DNA of 64,000 nucleotides from the NCBI GenBank assembly GCA_001953215.1, contig CP019169.1, positions 806,001 to 870,000 of the forward strand. The letters are read 5' to 3'. Shown here one piece after another: positions 10,757 to 20,314 of the stretch (positions are counted from its first letter, which is position 1; each line of letters begins with the position of its first letter). A model generated the notes under the pieces. It saw only the letters and a program-made list of their open reading frames with translations, ran no database searches and was not told the DNA's origin. A program made the translations under genes and the position numbers. The DNA comes from Betaproteobacteria bacterium GR16-43. Lineage in GTDB: Bacteria > Pseudomonadota > Gammaproteobacteria > Burkholderiales > Usitatibacteraceae.

Positions 10757-12322
10757 TTAATGACGGAAGTGCCGCATCCCGGTGAACACCATCGCCATCC
10801 CGTGCTCGTCGGCCGCGGCGATCACTTCCTTGTCGCGCATCGAGCCGCCGGGCTGGATCACGGCCTTCGCACCGGCAGCCGCGATCACGTCCAGCCCGTC
10901 GCGGAACGGGAAGAACGCATCGGAGGCCGCGACCGAACCCTTGAGCGAAAGGCCCGCGTTCTTCGCCTTGATCGCGGCGATGCGGGTCGAGTCCACGCGG
11001 CTCATCTGGCCCGCGCCGACGCCCAGCGTCATGCCGTGCGCGCAGAACACGATGGCGTTGGATTTCACGAACTTGGCCACGCGGTAGGCGAAGACCAGGT
11101 CGTTCATCTCGGCCTTCGTCGGGTTGCGCTTCGAGACGATGCGAAGCTCGGAGACGTCGAAGTCGTCCGGCGTCTGCACCAGCAAGCCGCCGCCGACGCG
11201 CTTCATCTCGATCCTGTTGAGATCCTTCGCGACGTCGATGGCCAGCACGCGCACATTCTTCTTCACCGCGAAGAGCTCCAGCGCCGCCGGTTCGTACGAG
11301 GGGGCCATCACGACCTCGGCGAATTGCTTCGAGATCTCCTCCGCCGTGGCGCCATCGACCGCACGGTTGAACGCGATGATGCCGCCGAAGGCCGAAGTCG
11401 GATCCGTGAGGAACGCCCGCTTGTACGCATCGGCCGACGATTCCGCGACGGCCACGCCGCACGGGTTCGCGTGCTTCACGATCACGCACGCAGGCACGTC
11501 GAAGGTGCGGACGCATTCCCACGCCGCATCCGCATCCGCGATGTTGTTGTACGAAAGCTCCTTGCCCTGCAACTGCTTGAACGAAGCCAGCGTGCCCTTG
11601 GGCGGATCGCGCTCCACGTAGAACGCGGCCTTCTGGTGCGGGTTCTCGCCGTAGCGCAGGGGCTGGGCGAGCGTCATCGAGACGTTGAAGCGGTCGGGGA
11701 AGTCCCGCGCCGCGCCCGTTTCGCTGCGCGCGGTGAGCCAGTTCGAGATCATCCCGTCGTATTCGGCCGTGTGGCTGAAGGCCTTGGCCGCGAGGGCGTA
11801 GCGGTCGGCCATCTCGAGCGCGCCGCCGTTCTCCTTCATTTTCTTCACGATGCCGGCATAGTCGGCGGGATCGGTCACCACCGCGACGAACGCGTGGTTC
11901 TTGGCCGCGGCGCGCACCATGGCCGGGCCGCCGATGTCGATATTCTCGATGGCGTCGTCCATCGAGACGCCCTTCTTCGCCACGGTCTGCGCGAAGGGAT
12001 AGAGGTTCACCACCACGAGGTCGATCGGCGGGATGCCGTGCTCGGCCATGGCCTTCGTGTGGTGCGCGAGGTCACGCCGCGCGAGGATGCCGCCGTGCAC
12101 CTTGGGGTGCAGCGTCTTCACGCGGCCGTCCATCATCTCCGGAAAGCCCGTGTAGTCGCCGACCTCGGTCACGACCACGCCGTTCAGTTGCAGGAGCTTG
12201 GCGGTACCGCCGGTGGAGAGGATCTCGACGCCGTGGGTGAGCAGCGCCTTCGCAAGCTCGACGATGCCGGCTTTTTCCGAAACGCTGAGCAGGGCGCGGC
12301 GGATCTTCACCGCGGCCATCAT
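10757..12322 (-). CDS. purH: Bifunctional AICAR transformylase/IMP cyclohydrolase
   Basis: A 521-residue enzyme for the last two steps of purine synthesis. The N-terminal MGS-like cyclohydrolase begins [21 protein letters not shown] and includes [10 protein letters not shown] and [16 protein letters not shown]. The C-terminal transformylase includes [23 protein letters not shown], and near the end [11 protein letters not shown] and [12 protein letters not shown]. Two consecutive ATGs begin the gene; the first (12322) overlaps the fis stop codon as ATGA. This implies translational coupling to fis. Confidence 0.97.
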   Translation of the reverse strand: MMAAVKIRRALLSVSEKAGIVELAKALLTHGVEILSTGGTAKLLQLNGVVVTEVGDYTGFPEMMDGRVKTLHPKVHGGILARRDLAHHTKAMAEHGIPPIDLVVVNLYPFAQTVAKKGVSMDDAIENIDIGGPAMVRAAAKNHAFVAVVTDPADYAGIVKKMKENGGALEMADRYALAAKAFSHTAEYDGMISNWLTARSETGAARDFPDRFNVSMTLAQPLRYGENPHQKAAFYVERDPPKGTLASFKQLQGKELSYNNIADADAAWECVRTFDVPACVIVKHANPCGVAVAESSADAYKRAFLTDPTSAFGGIIAFNRAVDGATAEEISKQFAEVVMAPSYEPAALELFAVKKNVRVLAIDVAKDLNRIEMKRVGGGLLVQTPDDFDVSELRIVSKRNPTKAEMNDLVFAYRVAKFVKSNAIVFCAHGMTLGVGAGQMSRVDSTRIAAIKAKNAGLSLKGSVAASDAFFPFRDGLDVIAAAGAKAVIQPGGSMRDKEVIAAADEHGMAMVFTGMRHFRH

Positions 12323-12621
12323 TCGATCCCGTGTTCCTGGAGCTTCTTGCGCAGCGTGTTGCGGTTGATGCCGAGGAGCTCGGCGGCCCGCGTCTGGTTG
12401 CCCTGGGCGTGGTTCATGACCACTTCCAGCATCGGTTTTTCCACGCAGGCGAGGACCATGGCGTAGACGTCGATCGTCTTCTCGCCATCCAGGTCCTTGA
12501 AGTACTGCTTCATCACTTTGCGCACGGTGGAGGACAGCTCGTTCTCGCGCGAGCTGGACTCGGCGCGATCGGCACGGTGTTGTGTTCTAGGCTGCAAGGG
12601 CGACCTCGTCTTCATATTCAA
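12319..12621 (-). CDS. fis: Fis family DNA-binding protein
   Basis: A 100-residue nucleoid protein. The C-terminal half carries the Fis helix-turn-helix: [20 protein letters not shown]. The N-terminal part before [12 protein letters not shown] is longer than needed. With the ATG at 12621 the gene overlaps the end of dusB by 35 bases; a later start is possible. Fis bends DNA and regulates growth-rate-dependent genes. dusB-fis is a conserved operon in proteobacteria, and here purH follows with an overlapping start. Confidence 0.93.
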   Translation of the reverse strand: MNMKTRSPLQPRTQHRADRAESSSRENELSSTVRKVMKQYFKDLDGEKTIDVYAMVLACVEKPMLEVVMNHAQGNQTRAAELLGINRNTLRKKLQEHGIE

Positions 12622-13648
12622 GGCGCGGCGAGGCTTCCAGCTGCTCGCCGAAGAATTGGGTGATGGCGGCCAGTTGCTCGGCGGCCGTCTCCATCGTGTT
12701 CATGCGCGCGCGGAACACGGCGGAGTTCTTGAGCCCCCTCGTGTACCACGCGATGTGCTTGCGCGCGACGCGCGAGCCGCGCTCGATCCCGTAGAACTCG
12801 TAGAGATCGTGCAGGTGTTCCATGCAAACGTCGCGGATCTCGGTGACTTCCGGCGGGGCCAGCTTCTCGCCCGTCTTCAGGAAGTGCTCGATCTCGCGGA
12901 AGATCCACGGGCGGCCCTGCGCGGCACGGCCGATCATCACCGCATCGGCGCCCGTGTACTCGAGGACGAACTTCGCCTTCTCGGGCGTCGTGATGTCGCC
13001 GTTGGCCACCACCGGGATCCTCACGGAGCGCTTCACGTCGCGGATCGTGTCGTACTCCGCGTCGCCCGTGTACATGCAGGCGCGCGTGCGGCCGTGCATG
13101 GCGAGCGACTGGATGCCGTGCTCTTCCGCGATGCGAGCGATCGTGATCGCGTTGCGGTTGTCCTTGCTCCAGCCCGTGCGGATCTTGAGCGTGACCGGAA
13201 CGTTCACGGCGCGCACGACCGCATCCACGATCCGCGCCACCAGCGGCTCGTCCTTCAGCAGCGCCGAGCCCGCGGCCACGTTGCAGATCTTCTTGGCCGG
13301 GCAGCCCATGTTGATGTCGATGATGTGGGCGCCCTTGTCCACGTTGTAGCGGGCGGCCTCGGCCATCATCTCGGGATCGGAACCCGCGATCTGGATGACC
13401 TTCGGCTCCACTTCGCCGTCGTGGTTGCCGCGGCGGATGGTCTTCTCCGAGCCCCACAGCAGCGAATTGGACGCGACCATCTCGGAGACGGCCATGCCCG
13501 CGCCGAGCTTCTTGCAAAGCTGGCGGAACGGCCGGTCCGTCACGCCGGCCATGGGCGCGACGATGAGGTTGTTCTTGAGTTGGTGGGGTCCGATTTTCAC
13601 GCAGGTTGCCGCTGGTATCCGGGCTGTTTCGCGCATGCGTTGCAGCAT
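12587..13648 (-). CDS. dusB: tRNA-dihydrouridine synthase B
   Basis: A 353-residue FMN enzyme that reduces specific uridines in tRNA to dihydrouridine. Family marks include NNLIVAPMAGVTDRPFRQLC, the catalytic-cysteine segment NMGCPAKKI, RTGWS, RTRACMY and ANGDITTPEKA. A TATAAA-like -10 lies about 18 bases upstream of the start at 13648, so the leader would be very short; the downstream ATG at 13636 is an alternative. It is the first gene of the dusB-fis-purH-purD-Rid-hemF run. Confidence 0.95.
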   Translation of the reverse strand: MLQRMRETARIPAATCVKIGPHQLKNNLIVAPMAGVTDRPFRQLCKKLGAGMAVSEMVASNSLLWGSEKTIRRGNHDGEVEPKVIQIAGSDPEMMAEAARYNVDKGAHIIDINMGCPAKKICNVAAGSALLKDEPLVARIVDAVVRAVNVPVTLKIRTGWSKDNRNAITIARIAEEHGIQSLAMHGRTRACMYTGDAEYDTIRDVKRSVRIPVVANGDITTPEKAKFVLEYTGADAVMIGRAAQGRPWIFREIEHFLKTGEKLAPPEVTEIRDVCMEHLHDLYEFYGIERGSRVARKHIAWYTRGLKNSAVFRARMNTMETAAEQLAAITQFFGEQLEASPRLEYEDEVALAA

Positions 13649-13665
13649 CGCGAAGGGGTGCCTAT

Positions 13666-13671
13666 TTTATA
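13666..13671 (-). promoter_or_regulatory. Possible -10 element for dusB
   Basis: On the minus strand the hexamer TATAAA sits in GTATAAAATAGG, about 18 bases before the dusB start. No good -35 match is seen at 16 to 18 bases upstream, so the assignment is tentative. Confidence 0.35.
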
Positions 13672-13756
13672 CGCAGCCGATTTCGCGAGGAAGTGAAATT
13701 TGGCACACACATGATTCGCCTCACGCCTTCGCGAGAAAAAAGTCAACCAGTCGAGG

Positions 13757-14971
13757 CTATCGATTCAGCAGCGCACGCAGGCGTACGACACCCGCGTCCA
13801 GCAGCGCACTCGCTTGCCGTTCGCGTGGAATACGTTCGTAATCGACCGGGCCCGCGGGCACGAAGCGTTCGCGCGGCGTGCCGTCGACGTGGAAGAGGCG
13901 CTCGGCCGGATAGTTGAAGCCGATGCCGGTGGAAGACAGCTTGTCCGTGAAGACCGCGCCCTCGAGCCTTCCCATGGCCGTGCCGACGATGACGCCGCGC
14001 CGCGTGCCGTCCAGGCCGATGGCCATGCCCTCGCCCATGCTCGCGGTCCAGCGCCCGACGAGCACGACGAGCGGCCCCTCGTAGGTCCAGGGGCCCCGCG
14101 GCGCCACTTCGGCTCGCCATTCCGCGCCCTTGCGGGGCTTGCCCTTCTGGTAGACCGCGGGCTTCGAGAAGAAGCGGCCGAGGATCGGCTCCGCGACGTC
14201 GGTGCTGCCGCCTGCCGCCGTCTCGGACAGATCGAGGATCAGGCCACGCGTGTCCTTCAGCGCTTCCAGCGCGGCGTCGAAGGCCGGGACGGCATCCGTG
14301 TCGCCGACCGCGGTCACCCGGATGTAGCCCAGGCCATCGGGGAGGCGGCGCCACGAGACGAGCGATTCGGCGCGCGGCCGGAACGATCGCGCCAGCCGAA
14401 CCTCGCGCAGCGTGCCATCGCCGCCGCGGATCGAGAGCACGCGATCCGCATCGTGCGTGCCTGCGAGCTCCGCCAGCAGGGCCCACTGGCGCACGCGCTC
14501 GGGGTCCTTGCGGCAGCAGGGAAGGCGGCGCTGGACGCGCTCGGCGATCGCGACGCCGTTGAGCGACAACACTTCGTCGCCGGCCCGCACGCCCGCGACT
14601 TCGGCGGCATGGCCGGAGCGCACTTGCGTGACGATCGCGTGCGTTCCCCGCCATTCGGCCCACAGATCGGAGCCGCTCGGAACGAGGCGGGTGGACGCAG
14701 GCGTGTTGGTCCGCAAATGGAGATGAAAATCGGTGAGCGTCTCGAGCGTGGCTTCGAGTGCTCCGATGAACGCGTCGCGGCTCTTCGCCTCCGCCGCGCG
14801 CGGCCGATGCGTAGCGCGCACCGCCTCCCAATCGACATCGCGGCTTTCGAAGTACGCATACTCCGCGCCGAGCGTGCGCCACAGGTGGTCGAAGTCCGCG
14901 CCGTAGTCGGGCGCGGCCGCTCCGGCCGCCATCGCGAACGCGAGCGTGGCGGCGGCAAAGATCGTGCGCAT
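13757..14971 (-). CDS. S41 family peptidase with PDZ domain, exported
   Basis: A 404-residue protein with a signal peptide (MRTIFAAATLAFAMAAGAAA). An N-terminal helical region and a PDZ-like domain (GHAAEVAGVRAGDEVLSLNG) precede the S41 catalytic core. The segment GRWTASMGEGMAIGL carries the likely nucleophile Ser in the SxGE context of C-terminal-processing-like peptidases. The substrate is unknown. ATG at 14971 starts the signal peptide. It lies downstream of the TonB receptor gene but is separated from it by a strong terminator, so it may have its own weak promoter. Confidence 0.85.
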   Translation of the reverse strand: MRTIFAAATLAFAMAAGAAAPDYGADFDHLWRTLGAEYAYFESRDVDWEAVRATHRPRAAEAKSRDAFIGALEATLETLTDFHLHLRTNTPASTRLVPSGSDLWAEWRGTHAIVTQVRSGHAAEVAGVRAGDEVLSLNGVAIAERVQRRLPCCRKDPERVRQWALLAELAGTHDADRVLSIRGGDGTLREVRLARSFRPRAESLVSWRRLPDGLGYIRVTAVGDTDAVPAFDAALEALKDTRGLILDLSETAAGGSTDVAEPILGRFFSKPAVYQKGKPRKGAEWRAEVAPRGPWTYEGPLVVLVGRWTASMGEGMAIGLDGTRRGVIVGTAMGRLEGAVFTDKLSSTGIGFNYPAERLFHVDGTPRERFVPAGPVDYERIPRERQASALLDAGVVRLRALLNR

Positions 14972-15001
14972 TGCGTCCTCGTAGCCTGTTTCGGGGGAAA
15001 G

Positions 15002-15029
15002 AAAACGGCGGGCCACGGCCCGCCGTTTT
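15002..15029 (-). terminator. Intrinsic terminator after the TonB-dependent receptor gene
   Basis: A perfect 12-base stem (AAAACGGCGGGC and its complement) with a four-base loop, lying 27 bases past the receptor stop. The minus-strand exit runs into TTTTCTTT. The A-rich upstream side means it could also work on the other strand. Confidence 0.8.
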
Positions 15030-15056
15030 GTTCAACACAACCGACCTACAGCTGCC

Positions 15057-17447
15057 CTAGAACGTCTTCCGCAGCGTCACGCCGAAGGTGCGAGGCTGGT
15101 TGGTCGCGAATCCCAGGCGTGCGCGGCCACCCCGCTCCCGGTCGAAGGAAAGCAGCGCCTTCTCGTCGGTCACGTTGTTCACGTAGAGGATCGCCGAAAA
15201 TCCCTTCTCGAAGTCCATCCCCGCGCTCAGGTTGACCAGGTTGTAGCTGGGCAACTCGAGATCGAGCGTGGTGGCCGCGGTCGCCGGCGCACCCAGGAAC
15301 GGCAGCCCGTGCACGAAGGTGCGCGGGTTGTTCTCCTGGTCCGAGGGCTGCGTGAAGCGGCTGCCCACGTATTGCCAGGAGGCCGAGACATAGGACTCGC
15401 GTCCCATCGCGGTGAAGTTGTAGGTGATGCTGGCGGTCATTTGCCCCTTCGGGACGGACGGGAGGCGGTTGCCCTCGCGAATGCCGCCCAGGACCGCGCC
15501 GGTGCCGTCCCGGACGGTCGAATCGAACTCCGCTTGCACATAGGAGCCCGCAAAGCCCAGCTCGAGGCGGTCCATCGGGAAGAAGGTCATCTCCGCCTCG
15601 ACGCCGGTCGAGTGCGCCTTGGGCACGTTGAACACCACGCGCGACGAGCAGGAGCCCGCATCCAGCGTGACCTGCAGGTCCTTCATCTGCGTATGGAACG
15701 CGGCCGCGTTGAAGCGGAATCCAGGGTGCTGCGTCTTGACGCCGACCTCGTAGTTCCACAGCGACTCGTCGCTGAAGCGCTGGTAGCCGCCGAAGATCGC
15801 GCGGTCCTGGGTGGAGCACAGCGGCAGGTTGAGCGGATCGTTGACGCCGCCGAGGCGGAAACCCTTCGACGCCTGCGCATTCCAGGTCACGCCCGGCGAC
15901 ATCTTGTAGGCCAGCAGGAAGCGCGGGTTGGTGCCGTTCGATTTCGTCTCGTCGGACGCGTTGTCGCCGTTGGCGAACAAGCCACCGGACTTGAACGTGC
16001 GCTCTTCCTTGTAGTCGTAATAACGCAAGCCCGCCGTTCCCGTCAGCTGGTTGGTGATGTCATAGCTCACCTCGCCGAACAACGCGTACTGCTTCAAGTT
16101 GTAGGGAATGTCGGCGTTGTAGGGCGAATCCGCGGGGAAGCCGTTGGCCGCGCCCGCCGCCGTTCCGGCGCCGAGCACGGCGTTGGTCACGGCGTCGTAG
16201 CCCGGAGTGGGAAGGCGCTGCGCATACTTGCGGTCGCTGTCGGCATAGAAGGCGCCGGCCAGCCATTGCAGCGGTCCCTTGGCCGTGGAGGCCAGGCGCA
16301 ATTCCTGCGTGAAACCCTTGAAGTCGGTGGTGTCGTTCAAGCGCGAAGGCAGCAGCACGCCGGCGGTCGGGAACTTGAGATCGACCGACACCGAACCGGT
16401 CAACGCACTGGCATCGCGGCTCACCAGGATGTTGCGATCGGTATACGTGGTCACCGAGGTCAGCTCCGAAAATCCGAGGCCGGCCTTGATCACCAGGTCG
16501 GCGATCGTCGTCTTGTCCTCGAACTTCTCGCGCTGCAGCAGGTATTGCTGGTCTTCCCCGAACGTGACCGGCGGGACCGTGGTCGTGTAGGGGTTGGCGT
16601 AGAGGTTGTACTTTTCCTCGCGGTTGAAGCCGTCGTAGGTCGACTTCTGGTAGACGATCCGCGGCATGATCGTGAGGTCCCGGCTGGGCTGGAAGGTGAA
16701 GCTCAAGCGCCCGCCGATGCGATCGCCCTCGTTCACGTCCTTGGCGCCGCCCGGGCCGAGGGCGTCGGCCCAACCGCCGAAGCGCGTGTAGTAGGCAACC
16801 ATGCGAGCGGCCGCCGTGTCGCTCATCGGCACATTCAATGCCGCCTTCAGGCCGCCGCCGGCACTGCCGCCGGAAATCTTGTTCGCGTTGACTTCGACGA
16901 CCCCTTCACTGACGCCCAGCTTCGCCGCATTGGTGATGTATCGCATCGTGCCGCCGATGTTGCCGGCGCCATAGAGCGTGCCTTGCGGGCCGCGCAGCGT
17001 CTCGACGCGGTTCAGGTCGAACAGGTCGAGGTCGGGCGTGAACAGCGACATCGAGATCGCCGTTTCGTCGAGGTAGACGCCCACCTGCTCCTTGACGCCG
17101 GGCTGGTCGCGGACGATCTGCCCCGAGGCGACGCCGCGGATGGACACCTGGCTTTGCCCCGGGCCGAGGTTCTGGATGGCGACGCCCGCGATATTGCGCG
17201 ACAGGTCCTCCAGCGTCTGGGAGCCGGAGCGACGGATGTCCTCTTCGGTCTGCGCGTTGATTGAGAACGGCACATCCTGCAGCGATGACTCGCGCTTGGT
17301 CGCCGTGACGGTGATGCTCTCGACTTTCTGGGCACCCTCCGGCTTCGGAGGCGGCGTTTGCTGGGCGCTGGCGATGCCCGCAACGCCAATTGCCAGAGTG
17401 GAGGGGAAAGCCAGCAGTACGGCCTTTGCCATCGGACGTAGTTTCAT
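15057..17447 (-). CDS. TonB-dependent outer-membrane receptor
   Basis: A 796-residue receptor for energised uptake across the outer membrane. It has a signal peptide ending near IASAQQ, a TonB-box-like VESITVTATKR, and a plug domain with SLQDVPFSINAQ, VSIRGVAS and RVETLRGPQGTLYG. A large barrel follows and ends in the aromatic-terminal LRKTF. The plug and barrel resemble receptors for siderophores or plant-derived organics; the ligand is not evident. ATG at 17447 has GGGAGA about 12 bases upstream. The divergent neighbour is a ureidoglycolate lyase, but a common control is not shown. No riboswitch-like fold is evident in the 112-base gap. Confidence 0.93.
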   Translation of the reverse strand: MKLRPMAKAVLLAFPSTLAIGVAGIASAQQTPPPKPEGAQKVESITVTATKRESSLQDVPFSINAQTEEDIRRSGSQTLEDLSRNIAGVAIQNLGPGQSQVSIRGVASGQIVRDQPGVKEQVGVYLDETAISMSLFTPDLDLFDLNRVETLRGPQGTLYGAGNIGGTMRYITNAAKLGVSEGVVEVNANKISGGSAGGGLKAALNVPMSDTAAARMVAYYTRFGGWADALGPGGAKDVNEGDRIGGRLSFTFQPSRDLTIMPRIVYQKSTYDGFNREEKYNLYANPYTTTVPPVTFGEDQQYLLQREKFEDKTTIADLVIKAGLGFSELTSVTTYTDRNILVSRDASALTGSVSVDLKFPTAGVLLPSRLNDTTDFKGFTQELRLASTAKGPLQWLAGAFYADSDRKYAQRLPTPGYDAVTNAVLGAGTAAGAANGFPADSPYNADIPYNLKQYALFGEVSYDITNQLTGTAGLRYYDYKEERTFKSGGLFANGDNASDETKSNGTNPRFLLAYKMSPGVTWNAQASKGFRLGGVNDPLNLPLCSTQDRAIFGGYQRFSDESLWNYEVGVKTQHPGFRFNAAAFHTQMKDLQVTLDAGSCSSRVVFNVPKAHSTGVEAEMTFFPMDRLELGFAGSYVQAEFDSTVRDGTGAVLGGIREGNRLPSVPKGQMTASITYNFTAMGRESYVSASWQYVGSRFTQPSDQENNPRTFVHGLPFLGAPATAATTLDLELPSYNLVNLSAGMDFEKGFSAILYVNNVTDEKALLSFDRERGGRARLGFATNQPRTFGVTLRKTF

Positions 17448-17559
17448 GATCGACGCGTCTCCCAAGAGTAGTTGTTGGATTTTTTGCTACGTGGGCGCAA
17501 TCCTACTACTTTGCGAAACCTCGCTGAAAGCTTGGCGAAGGGCGCTAGACTTCCGTGGA

Positions 17560-18096
17560 ATGGGTATTCCTTCCCGCAGAAGCGGCGTAGCGGTGCGAAG
17601 GCTGGTCGCGCGGCCGCTGACGGCCGAGGCGTTCGCACCGTTCGGCACGGTGATCTCGGCCGAAGGCCTGCCCGGCCACCCGATCAACGCCGGCACCACC
17701 CTGCGCTTCGACGTGATACCGGACCTGCGGCTCACGCTCGACGGTGGCACGCCGCTGCTGGCGATCTATCGCGCTTCCGAGCGCCAATTCCCCTTGCTCC
17801 TGGTGGATTTCGAGCGCCATGCGCGCGGCAGCCAGGCCTTCGTTCCCATGGCGGGCGCGCGATTCGTGGTGGTCGTGGCGCGGGGCGATGCTCCGCCGAC
17901 CGCCGAAGCCTTCCACGCGTTCGCCGTGGACGGCACGCAGGGTGTGGTCCTCGCTCCGGGCACCTGGCATCACGGACTCCTGGCGCGCGATGCCGGCGAT
18001 TTCGTGGTGCTGGAGCGTGGTGCCCCCGCCGGCGAGCGCGTCGATTGCGAATCGCTGCGGCTGGAAGCACCGGTGGAGCTCGCCCTCCCCGGCTGA
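17560..18096 (+). CDS. allA: Ureidoglycolate lyase
   Basis: A 178-residue cupin-like enzyme that splits ureidoglycolate to glyoxylate and urea in purine/allantoin breakdown. The family pattern is clear: LTAEAFAPFGTVI, the middle VDFERHARGSQAFVPM, and APGTWHHGLLA, which contains metal-binding histidines. ATG at 17560 begins the conserved region after a short N-terminus. The gene ends one base from the stop of the convergent amidase gene. Ureide or hydantoin use by neighbouring genes fits this role. Confidence 0.9.
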   Translation: MGIPSRRSGVAVRRLVARPLTAEAFAPFGTVISAEGLPGHPINAGTTLRFDVIPDLRLTLDGGTPLLAIYRASERQFPLLLVDFERHARGSQAFVPMAGARFVVVVARGDAPPTAEAFHAFAVDGTQGVVLAPGTWHHGLLARDAGDFVVLERGAPAGERVDCESLRLEAPVELALPG

Positions 18097-18097
18097 C

Positions 18098-19279
18098 TCA
18101 GGCGGCGATCGTCTCGGCCAGCGCGACCAGCGACCGGTCGCTGCCCCTCGGGCCCAGGAGCGAGATGCCGAGCGGCGCGCCCAGGCGGCTCGCGAGCGGC
18201 AGCGAGACCTGCGGCAGCCGCGCGAGCCCCGCGAAGCTGAGCATGCGGATCGCGAGATTGCGGTAGTTCTCCAACGCCGCCTCGCTGTCGGTCAGGAGCG
18301 GGGCCACGTCCGGCATCGTCGGCATCAGCAACACGCCGTCGTTACCCAGCAGCGCCTCCATGTGCGCCACGAAGCGCGCGCGGTACGCGGTTCCTTCTTC
18401 GAACTGCGCGTCGGTCACGCCCTTCGCCCATGCGAAGCGATCGGCCACGCCGGGTCCCAGCGGCGGCGCGTGGCGTTCAATGAACGGGCCGTCGGTGAGC
18501 CACGCTTCGCGACCCTGCACGTAGCGGAAATTCCAGTAGAGCGAATCGAGCGAGTCGAACGTCGCGGTGACCGCCGTGGCGGTACCGAGCAAGCCTTCGA
18601 TGCGCATGGCGGCAGGCGCGAGGGCTTCCCGGCCCGGCGCCTCGAGCAGCGCCCACAGGTCCGTGGCCCGGAGCAGTCGCACGCGCTCCGGCAGCGGCGC
18701 GGAATCGCTTCCCAGCAGCACGTCCGAGACGCGGGCGAATGTCGCGACGTCGCGCGCGAGGTAGCCGCAGGTGTCGAGGCTCGGTGAGAGGTCGAGCGTT
18801 TTGGCGAGCGAAATGCGCCCATGCGAGGGACGGATGCCGTAGAGGCCGCAGTGGTTGGCCGGTGCGCGCACCGAGCCCCCGGTATCGGTGCCGAGCGCGA
18901 AATCGCACAGGTTGTTCGAGACGGCGCTCGCGGATCCGCACGACGAACCGCCGCAGATGCGGTCGGGAGCGGCACCGTTACGCGGCGTCCCGAAGTGCGC
19001 GTTCTTGCCGTTCATCGAGAACGCCAGCTCGTCGGTGTGCGTCTTGCCGACGAAGCGCGCGCCCGCATCAAGCAGCTTCTGCACCGTCGGCGCCGTCGTG
19101 GGTTTGATACCCGAGAGCGCCAGCATCAGCGGGTTGCCGCCGCCCGTCGGATAACCCGTGACGTCGAAGAGATCCTTGGCCGCGAAGGTTAGTCCGGCGA
19201 GCCGGCCATCGGATGCATTGGGGACAGGGACGGCCGGGTAAGGCAGGAAGGCGTGACAGGAATCGTTGTCGAGCAGCAT
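18098..19279 (-). CDS. Amidase signature family hydrolase
   Basis: A 393-residue amidase. The catalytic triad of the family is visible: Lys in TFAAKDLFD, and the serines of GGSSCGSASAV, followed by LGTDTGGSVRAPANHCGLYGIRPSHG. Members hydrolyse varied amides, and some act on ureides such as allophanate. The position next to ureidoglycolate lyase and a hydantoin-type racemase suggests a small nitrogenous substrate, which is inference. ATG at 19279 (MLLDNDSCHAF) is chosen over upstream frame. A nuclease gene separates it from the rest of the minus-strand catabolic run. Confidence 0.9.
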   Translation of the reverse strand: MLLDNDSCHAFLPYPAVPVPNASDGRLAGLTFAAKDLFDVTGYPTGGGNPLMLALSGIKPTTAPTVQKLLDAGARFVGKTHTDELAFSMNGKNAHFGTPRNGAAPDRICGGSSCGSASAVSNNLCDFALGTDTGGSVRAPANHCGLYGIRPSHGRISLAKTLDLSPSLDTCGYLARDVATFARVSDVLLGSDSAPLPERVRLLRATDLWALLEAPGREALAPAAMRIEGLLGTATAVTATFDSLDSLYWNFRYVQGREAWLTDGPFIERHAPPLGPGVADRFAWAKGVTDAQFEEGTAYRARFVAHMEALLGNDGVLLMPTMPDVAPLLTDSEAALENYRNLAIRMLSFAGLARLPQVSLPLASRLGAPLGISLLGPRGSDRSLVALAETIAA

Positions 19280-19352
19280 GTCATCGTTTTCGTGAGTGGG
19301 GGCCGTCGCGTTGCACAATACATTCGAGAGCGTCGCCACGACCTTGTCGGCG

Positions 19353-20231
19353 TCAAAACAGATCGCGGACTCGCACAAAGATCAGACCAGTTTCAGCCGC
19401 GCGGCGCGCCTTCCTGGCGATGACTTCCGAGAGTCGAATTCTACTGTGCAGCATGTCAGCAAGGTCCATGCCGTCCATGCAGAGGATCTTCTTGCCGCCC
19501 CGGCCGAAGGCATAAAGACCATCTTCAGAGAAGCCACACTCGCTCACTAAGAGCCCTCGCGACCAACTCGATTTGTCCTCCACCTTCGCATTGAATGCTC
19601 GGAGGACGCCTGCGTCGACCCTGTCTTTTGTCCACTTTGCTTCCAAGAGGTAGGTGTCACCCTCCAGCTGAAAGCTTCCGTCGATCTGTTCACCACGGTT
19701 TCGAAACGGCTCTCGCGGCTTCAACTTGTTCAAAGCAAACAGCTCGTTTAAGAAGCGTTCAAATGCATATCCGCGCGGCGCGCCCTCGAGCTGGCTGGTC
19801 TCGAGAAGAGAGTTTCGCAATGTCTCGCAGTCCTTTTCGTCGAGCGCCGTCGGGACTGCTTGCGTAGAGGGCGCTACGTTGTCAGGCGTCTTCCCAGCCA
19901 AGCGCAGTACTAGGGTGGAAAATTCGTCGGCAGCTCCTGGGACCTCAGGAACTACTTTTCCCCTCCGTTTCAGGGTCTCTCGGTGCCCCCAAAGGGCGTG
20001 CAAACACTTCAGAGCTTCGCCGGCACTTACCGACCGCAAATAGTAGCGAAGCCGTTTGGCCTTGCTATCGCCTCCCCCTCGATACCGAGGATCGTCGATG
20101 TCGACAGACAGCTCATCACTGAAGAACTCGGCGAAGGTTCGGTCAGAGAAGTCAAGAACGTAGCCGCCACCCATCCCGAAGACTTCGTCGAGAAACTGAA
20201 GGTCGCTGGCTTTGAATCGCGGGGTATCCAA
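19353..20231 (-). CDS. Putative PD-(D/E)XK restriction endonuclease-like protein
   Basis: A 292-residue protein. The central part has the layout of a Mrr-like/PD-(D/E)XK nuclease: YAFERFLNELF, then FRNRGEQIDGSF (candidate Asp) and YLLEAKW (the E-x-K pair). The N-terminal module (FGMGGGYVLDFSDRTFAEFF and following) is not recognised with confidence. No methylase or helicase partner is adjacent. The base composition is visibly less GC-rich than the neighbours. The start is a TTG at 20231; an in-frame stop lies about 27 bases further up, and an AT-rich TATATT lies upstream at 20262-20267. A defence role is inferred, not shown. Confidence 0.75.
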   Translation of the reverse strand: MDTPRFKASDLQFLDEVFGMGGGYVLDFSDRTFAEFFSDELSVDIDDPRYRGGGDSKAKRLRYYLRSVSAGEALKCLHALWGHRETLKRRGKVVPEVPGAADEFSTLVLRLAGKTPDNVAPSTQAVPTALDEKDCETLRNSLLETSQLEGAPRGYAFERFLNELFALNKLKPREPFRNRGEQIDGSFQLEGDTYLLEAKWTKDRVDAGVLRAFNAKVEDKSSWSRGLLVSECGFSEDGLYAFGRGGKKILCMDGMDLADMLHSRIRLSEVIARKARRAAETGLIFVRVRDLF

Positions 20232-20314
20232 GGGAGTCTGGCGTGCGATCGGCGGTCGCTAAATATACCTCTGCCGCCACGCGCTAATGGCAAGGCCCGA
20301 AGTCGAGCAGCATC

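Noticed and set aside
17448-17559. A riboswitch (for example cobalamin) upstream of the TonB-dependent receptor
   Set aside because: The gap is only 112 bases and no conserved box or extended fold could be recognised.
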